From Piezodorus guildinii (lineage: Eukaryota > Arthropoda > Insecta > Hemiptera > Pentatomidae): DNA of 64,000 nucleotides. Location: the NCBI GenBank assembly GCA_023052935.1, contig CM041298.1, positions 50,915,313-50,979,312 of the forward strand, read 5' to 3'. The notes under the pieces were generated by a model. It made no database searches, had not been told where the DNA came from, and saw only the letters and a program-made list of their open reading frames with translations. Shown here piece by piece: positions 57,840 to 64,000 of this stretch (its first letter is position 1; each line of letters starts with the position of its first letter). Made by a program: the position numbers and the translations under genes.

Positions 57840-58690
57840 TATTTTAAAAATTTGGTGCGGGCAACACACGACTTTCACCTACCTTGGTTGTTAAAATTGA
57901 TAAATGTAATTCAAAAAGGTTTAAATAATAATATTTAGTACGGAAACATATGTTTTAGATTGAATACTTTAATGATATAAATTTTTTATCAATAACAACC
58001 AATTAATTTTATCCGCTTTTCATCAATATCTTTAACATTTTACAACTTTCCAACGGTTTATTATACATCTATATTACTGTTTTTTGTTCAAAAACTCAAA
58101 AATTGTACAAAAAATATTTTTGCTCTTTTATTTTTTAGTGGTATATCGAATTTTTTTAACAAATATATTTAGACGTTTTTTATCAATTCTAACAACAAAA
58201 AATGGGTAATTTCTTCGATTATACACTATCAATTGTACTTTAGAGGAAGAAAATTTAAACTATCCTCATTTAAGCTTATTCAGACTCTTTCAATCACATG
58301 ATATTAAAGCTCATTAAATTTTATATCCACTTAGCGGGTTCAATCAAAATCGTTAGAACCGTTTTTGAGAAAATCGTAAATAGGTGCAAAATGCAAGTAA
58401 TAAAGTAGCTCTTTTGCTTGACCGATTTTGATGGGAAAGTTTCTGTAACATCGGAGGCATATACGCTCTTAAAATATGATATTTCAGTTTTATACTGCTC
58501 ATCGTTTTCACTCTAGACTTGCCACATACAGACATACAAACACACAGACCTTTTTGAGGGACTTGGTTATTTGGACTCTGGGGACCCTAAAATGTGTATT
58601 TCTGTTGAAAACTGGAATTAGAAAATGCTCACGATCGCAATACTTCCCCTCACTACATATTTCATATTTAGGTAAGTGAAAGTAAAATAA
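57840..58690 (+). repeat. family A copy, nearly full length
   Basis: It runs from AAATTTGGTGCGGGCAACAC to TAGGTAAGTGAAAGTAAAAT and is more diverged than the 61.8-62.7 kb copy. Confidence 0.85.
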
Positions 58691-58864
58691 TCTAAAAAAA
58701 ATCTCTCAAAAAATATTATTCGTTTCAAATTCAACTCATAATTCAAGAAATAGACAAGAAAAAAAAAATTGTAATCAAACGATAGAACCGATATTGAACA
58801 TTAAAAAAAAATATATACATCCATAAAGTAAAAACATAATCTTTAAAATCAATTACTTACATTT

Positions 58865-59515
58865 GTTAATAAAAATCTGAGGCACACAACACACAACGTT
58901 TACTTACCTCCGTTGTTAAAATCAATTTAAGAATTTTAAAAAAAGGTCAAAGAATTACGTTGAGTTTCCATGTGTTTCAGATTAAATAACATAACAATAA
59001 TATACCATTTTTTTTTAAATTATCTTTCTAACCTTATTACAAAAAAAAAAATACCTAAAATTATGTTTCCTCATTTTTTCTTTAGCTGGTTATCAAATTG
59101 GTTTCAACTTGTATATTTGCCCGATTTTTACCAATGCTGAAACGGTAGATTTTTTTAATATATAAAATTAAAAAATGTATCCGCATTTAAGTCTTGTCAG
59201 ACCATTTCAACCAGAACGAATTCAATTATAGAATATTTATATATATTTTACAAACATATAGAAAGTGAAATAAAATAATTTGAGAGAAATCGTGCAAAAT
59301 GCTTAGTATAAAGTGGCTGGTTTATTACACACTGATTCTTCAAGTTGTTCAATATTAAGACATTAATACACTAGTTCGCCGATTTCGTTAAAAAAAGTTG
59401 TTGGCGAGCTAGATTAACCACTCAACCAGACCTTCTAGCGGGACTTGGTCATTCGGATTCAGGGGAATCAAAAACGTGTATTTCAGGCGGAAACTCGAAT
59501 TCGAATAGGAAAAAG
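58865..59515 (+). repeat. family A copy, diverged
   Basis: It begins AAAATCTGAGGCACACAACA and ACTTACCTCCGTTGTTAAAA, and later has GACCTTCTAGCGGGACTTGG and CGTGTATTTCAGGCGGAAAC. The terminal hairpin is lost. Confidence 0.75.
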
Positions 59516-59819
59516 GAGGTTCATTTTTATATTTATAGACAGAGAGATTATTATTGACTTGAAATGTACTAAAAAAAAAAAAATAAAAAATAAATAAAAA
59601 AAAAAAAAAACCTATTGACCTAAGTAACTTTTCTCATTTTTTCTTCCATAAGATCCTTCTCCTAATTTCAATTTAAGATATAAAGATATAGAGATTATTG
59701 TTACCGTATAAAATTAAAAAAAAAAACACTTATCAACCAAAGCGTCTTTTCTCTTTTTTTCTTTTATAAGATCCTTCTCCTGGCTGATATAAACCTAAGA
59801 AAAAAAAGAATTAGGGAAA

Positions 59820-59853
59820 TCGGTCAAGCCGTTAACGCGGGAAAAGGCGATTC

Positions 59854-59900
<47 letters not shown>
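59820..59900. repeat. (TA)n microsatellite
   Basis: About 24 uninterrupted TA units occupy roughly 59853-59901. Confidence 0.9.
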
Positions 59901-59905
<5 letters not shown>

Positions 59906-59974
59906 TGTACACGTATATATAGATAGAAATATTTAAACAAATACTATTACTACTACTAATAAAGTACTAAAGCT

Positions 59975-60135
59975 GTCACCAGAGTAGAGGGAGGTGAAGG
60001 CGGAGAGGCCGGCTGTGCTCCAGAGGAGGCGGTGGCGGCGGTCGGGCCACATCTCCGCCGCTCTCTACCGCCCTCGCCCGCCTCCGCACCGTCCCCCACC
60101 ACCACCACCCTCCGCCTTATCCTCATCCTTTAACT
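59975..60135 (-). other. GC-rich block, candidate upstream exon of the ETS gene
   Basis: About 160 bp of nearly 65% GC lie within AT-rich repeats. The - strand has an open frame through DVARPPPPPPLEHSRPLRLH followed by CTG|GTGACA, a possible donor. This composition and proline-rich content match the GC-rich ETS exons and differ from every repeat nearby. No acceptor or phase could be confirmed, so the exon call is tentative. Confidence 0.3.
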
Positions 60136-60139
60136 CACA

Positions 60140-60350
60140 AGGAGAGAGGATCCCAAATGTGTTTCGCCGATTTTGATGAAATTTCTCTAAAATAAAACTA
60201 TACATTAAACCATTGGACTCAGCAAAATATTAGGAGCTGACGCTTCCCAGGAGTCGCGTAAAAAATTCCGAAAGTTTGCTCGCGAAAAACGCATTTTATT
60301 TAATATCTCTGGTTCTAGTGAAGGTAGACAAAAAAAAAGTTTGGTGTAAA
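60140..60350 (+). repeat. family B single arm
   Basis: The sequence GATCCCAAATGTGTTTCGCC, TACATTAAACCATTGGACTC, GACGCTTCCCAGGAGTCGCG and TTTAATATCTCTGGTTCTAG matches one arm of the foldback element at 32.35-32.82 kb. The other arm is absent. Confidence 0.78.
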
Positions 60351-60544
60351 AATGACTATATTTCAAAGCGGAATAATTAAAAAAATTAAGCCATAAAATT
60401 ATTTAAATCTATGCTTAGTAATAACCATAAATATATACATGATCTCGTCAAAACAGTACTTTTAATAAAGTTTAAAAACTGTGTTCTTTACTCCTGAAAA
60501 GATATAATCAGATATATAATCAGATAAGATATAATTTATATAAT

Positions 60545-61018
60545 CAAATGATATTGTTATTTTATATAATCTACAGAATTAAAGGTACTTTAAAGGAAGA
60601 AAATTTAAAGTTTAAGCCATGTCAGACTATTTCAATCAGAATGAAACCAACACATATTAAAGCCCATTAAATTTTACATCGATATAGTGAGTTTAATCAA
60701 AATCATTAGTAGTTTTTGAGAAAATCGTAATAAGGTGCAAAATTCATGGTATAAAGTGGCTCTTCTAGTCAGCCGATTTTGATGAAAAAGATTCTGTTAC
60801 ATCTCGGGCGTATTTTTGTCTTAAATATGAAATTTCAGTTTCATAGCACTTTTAGTTTTCGCACGGGAGTTACCACACACACTCAAACACTCACACAGAC
60901 CTTTTTGCGGGACTTGGTCATTTGGACCCTAAAACGTGTTATACCGTTGAGAACTGGAATTCGAAAATTTTCACGATCGTAATACTTTCCCTTACAATAT
61001 AGGTAAGTGAAAGTAAAA
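60545..61018 (+). repeat. family A copy, 3' half
   Basis: It runs from AATTAAAGGTACTTTAAAGG to CAATATAGGTAAGTGAAAGT and keeps the ACATCTCGGGCGTAT and GACCTTTTTGCGGGACTTGG landmarks. Confidence 0.82.
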
Positions 61019-61029
61019 ATTTATGGAAC

Positions 61030-61738
61030 ATCTCGGACGTATGGTTGTATTAAATTTAACAGAGATATATAACATAATATACTTTTCTAAAATGTATAGC
61101 TTTCCAACGGTATAATCGAAAAAAAAAAATGAATATTTTTGCTCCTGTTTTCTTTAGTTAGTTATGGAATTCGTTCAACTTGTATATATAGCCGTTTTTT
61201 ATCAATGCTAATCAGAAGATATTATAATTTTTGTGGAATCTACAAAATTAGAGATACTTTAGAAGAAGAACATTCAAAAACTCGGCGTTTAAGCCCTGTG
61301 AGGATAATATCATATATGTTTAATTTTCTGGGATATAAAAAATGAAAGGTACTTTAGTAGAAATTATTTTTTTTTTAAATCTACGTTTTACTACGTCAGA
61401 CTATTTCACTCAGAATGAAACCTAAATGAGCCATTTAGATACAATTTTTGATAAAATCGTAAAATGGTGCATAATGCATGGTATAAAGCAGCTCTTCTGG
61501 TGCGCCAATTTATGAAAAAGATGCTATAATATCTCTTTAATATGAATTATCATTTTCATGCGGCTTTTCGTTTTGGAGCTACAATAGAGCCACTCAGACC
61601 TTTTCGCGCGACTTAGTCATTTCGATTCAGGACATCCTAAAACCTTTATTTCCGTTGAAAACTGGAATTAAATTTTTTTTTTTACCATCACTTTGCCTTA
61701 CTATATTTAATATATAGGTAAGTGAAAGTAAAATTAAA
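61030..61738 (+). repeat. family A copy, rearranged
   Basis: It starts inside the element (ACATCTCGGACGTATGGTTG), contains CTTTCCAACGGTATAATCG, and has the AAAGGTACTTTAG block twice (about 61245 and 61348). It ends in AATATATAGGTAAGTGAAAG. Confidence 0.75.
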
Positions 61739-61829
61739 GGAGAATTTTTCAGATCTTAATGATGCTCAACTTTACTGTTTCTTGTATAAATTATCTAAGT
61801 CAAACTAGATATTAAAAAAAAAAAAAACG

Positions 61830-62738
61830 AAAAAATCTGGTGCGAGCAACACACGACTTTCACTTTCCTCCATTTTTAAAATCAATGAAAGAATTTCCAA
61901 AAACAGTAAGAGATAATAATATGTGAAACTATTAAGGAATTAATTAAATTGAATTTATATAGAAACGTGTGTTTTATGAAAAAATCTATTATATTATTAT
62001 CTAAAATAATCAGTTAGTTTTATGTTCATTTCATCACTCTCATTAATTTTTAAAAGCTTGTGTATGAGATAATATTTTTTCTAAAATCTTTAGCTTTCCA
62101 ACGGTATATCACACATGTATATTACTGCTCTTATGTTCAAAAACGAAAAATTGCATTAAAAAAATATTTTTTCTGTTTTCTCCTTTAGTTGGGTATCGAA
62201 TTTATTCAATTTATACATTTACCTGTTTTTTATCAGCGTAAACAAGATAATATAGTTATTTTTATTTAATCTACAAAATTAAAGGTACTTTAGGGGAAGA
62301 AAATTTAAAATATCGGCATATAAGCCCTGTCAGACCATTTTAATCAAAATAAAACCTACATGATATTAAAGCCCATTAAATTTTACATCGATATAGCGAG
62401 TTTAATCAAAATCGTCGGAACCGTTTTCGAGAAAATCGAAAAAAAGTGCAAAATGCATAGTATAATGTGCCTCTTCTGGTAAGCTCATTTTGATGAAAGA
62501 ATTTTTCACGTCACGGGCGTATATTTGTCTTAAATATGAAATTTCAGTTTGATAGACGTACCGTTTCCGCCCGGGAGTTACCACACACACACACACACAC
62601 AGAGACCTTTTTGCGGGACTTGGTTATTTGGACTCAGGGGACCCTAAAACGTGTATTTCCGCTGAAAACTGGAATTCGAAAATTTTCACGATCGCAATAC
62701 TTCCCCTTACTATATATAGTAAGTGAAAGTAAAAACGC
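61830..62738 (+). repeat. family A reference copy, full length
   Basis: This is the best preserved copy, about 0.9 kb. It starts AAAATCTGGTGCGAGCAACA and CGACTTTCACTTTCC, and includes GCTTTCCAACGGTATATC, TTTAGTTGGGTATCGAATTT, AAATATCGGCATATAAGCCC, a (CA)n run at about 62581-62600 and GCGGGACTTGGTTATTTGG. It ends TATATATAGTAAGTGAAAGT. Stops interrupt all frames, so it codes for nothing. Confidence 0.9.
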
Positions 62739-62924
62739 CTTATATGTATTAATGTTCTCTGAATTAATCACGTGTTGCGAAACATTGTTATACATCGCTA
62801 ATATCTGACAGATGAAGTAAATATGAAAAGATAAGAAAATCCTTAACAAAGGAAAGTGTAAATAGCAAAGAGCTAAGTGTTGGGAAGAGTGTAAGAATTA
62901 ATTAAGAAGAGGAAAGGAAAGGAG

Positions 62925-63150
62925 GGGGCGAGGGGATACAATGAGGGGATTTAGCAGGCCACGGCGGATGATATATGACCGCGCGCGGGAAATATCGCCC
63001 TGTCTCATTATGCCGCCATCTTGGTCCTGCGCCCCCGTGCGCCAATAAAACAGGGCTCAGGGTCTTGTCAGGTCAGGGTGTGCTGGTGGTAGTACGGGTT
63101 AGGGGCATCCGGCCCTCCCTCCCTGTCCTCATCTCGTCGGCTTTTATTAA
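62925..63150 (-). promoter_or_regulatory. CpG-rich promoter-like island with YY1 and CCAAT motifs
   Basis: The block contains CCGCGCGCGGG, GCCGCCATCTTGG (63012-63024; its complement CCAAGATGGCGGC is the classic YY1 site) and GCCAATAAAA. GC content is about 60% against roughly 28% around it. A YY1 site oriented with ATGG on the - strand normally lies just downstream of a start site, which would suit the - strand ETS gene, about 7.2 kb away from its first visible exon. Which gene it serves is not shown. Confidence 0.45.
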
Positions 63151-63394
63151 AAAAATGAAGAGGGGAAGAAAAGAAAAGGGTCGTAAGTGGCCACTTTTCA
63201 CAGCTCAGGTGAAGAACATCAAAAAACTTCATTCTGCAACTTTACAACCCTCAATAGAGTCATTTAAAGGACTATATAAACGTAAGTTTTTATGAAGAGG
63301 AACAAAAGCGCATAAACATAAGTGATAATAAACATCTTAAGTTAAACTCTATATCACAATTCAAACGCTGATTTTCAATTTTGTTGTACTTTAA

Positions 63395-64000
63395 TCACTT
63401 TCACTTACTATATATAGTAAGCGAAAGTATTGCGATCTGAAAATCTTCGAATTCCAGTTTTCAATTAGTCGGCAAATAACACCAAAAAGTTTTTGGGGTA
63501 CTCCGCGAAACGGTAAGTTCTAACTGAAATCATATTAAGACAAATAACCCTAAGACAATTTTCATCGCTACTAAAACTTTATTGAAAATTTAAATGGCGG
63601 CTTTAATGTAAATTATTTTAGGTTTCATTCGGATAAAAATGGTCTGACAGGGCTTAAATGCCGATATTTTAATTTTTCTTCCTCTAAAGTGCCTTTAATT
63701 TTGTTGATTCTATAAAAAATAACTATATCATCTAGTTACCGATGATGAAAAACAGGTAAATATATAAATTGAATGAATTCGATACCCAAATAAAGGAAAA
63801 AACTGAAAAAATATATTTTTAACGAAATTTTTTTGATTTTGAACATAAGAGCAGTAATATACATGTATGATATAGCGTTGGAAAGCTAAAGATTTTAGAA
63901 AAAATATTATCTTATACTCAAGCTTTTAAAAGTTAATAGAAAGTGATGAAAAGAAGATAAAACTAACTGATTATTTTAGATAACAATATAATCGATTTTT
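63395..64000 (-). repeat. family A copy, inverted, cut by the window edge
   Basis: A terminal hairpin (CACTTTCACTTACTATATAT, then AGTAAGCGAAAG) leads into a - orientation copy. A non-homologous gap (about 63465-63590) is followed by TAAATGCCGATATTTTAATT and TCGATACCCAAATAAAGG, and the copy continues past 64000. Confidence 0.85.

Noticed and set aside
62975..63295. 106-codon + strand ORF over the GC-rich island
   Set aside because: The frame is open mainly because of high GC content. It has no domain and runs from promoter-like sequence into AT-rich DNA.
1..64000. CRISPR arrays, bacterial operons or viral replication genes
   Set aside because: No spaced short direct repeats of CRISPR type, ribosome-binding-site operons or viral replicase motifs were seen. 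Introns and transposons show eukaryotic DNA.

Overview
The window is eukaryotic nuclear DNA from an animal, most likely an insect. The evidence is short GT-AG exons inside large AT-rich introns, mariner transposases, non-LTR retrotransposon 3' ends, tRNA-headed SINEs and an ERG/FLI-type ETS exon pair resembling fly Ets21C. The order cannot be fixed from sequence alone; a hemipteran is only a guess. There are no bacterial operons and no CRISPR array.

Three host genes are supported. (1) CMTR1, the cap-specific mRNA 2'-O-methyltransferase, lies on the + strand at 11325-27683. I could trace it as 15 exons whose phases all join, giving 2943 nt and 980 residues: an acidic/Ser/Lys-rich N-terminus, a G-patch, a RrmJ-type methyltransferase with a complete K-D-K-E set, and a C-terminal WW-like segment. 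(2) mRpL4, mitochondrial ribosomal protein L4, lies on the - strand at 45497-31781. It has 7 exons, 909 nt and 302 residues, and one GC-AG intron. (3) The last two coding exons of an ETS transcription factor (ERG/FLI group, probably Ets21C) lie on the - strand at 55767-52858. Its 5' exons are upstream, beyond 55.8 kb and probably largely outside the window. A CpG-rich YY1/CCAAT promoter-like island at about 62.9-63.15 kb and a GC-rich block at about 60 kb are candidates for an upstream start or exon.

Most of the rest is repeats. The dominant one, called family A here, is a noncoding element of about 0.9 kb. It has 12-bp inverted ends (ACTTTCACTTAC / GTAAGTGAAAGT) and a terminal hairpin, and it occurs about 20 times, whole, truncated, nested or head-to-head (1.0-3.7, 6.1-6.5, 25.2-26.8, 33.5-35.7, 56.7-64.0 kb and smaller pieces). 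Two tRNA-derived SINE families, four mariner relics, pieces of several non-LTR retrotransposons, a complete 289-bp hAT-type MITE with 8-bp target duplication, other inverted-repeat MITEs and a nested CAGGGTG-ended transposon are also present.

The most unusual signal is a set of five short motifs of the form CTGATGAT-GG...CC-GAAACGTC (2.19, 4.48, 6.52, 42.70, 46.12 kb). They resemble the minimal hammerhead ribozymes described for Penelope-like retroelements. Two of them sit inside small elements bounded by inverted repeats, one of which also has a 14-bp flanking duplication and has split a family A copy. No Penelope reverse transcriptase is visible in the window.
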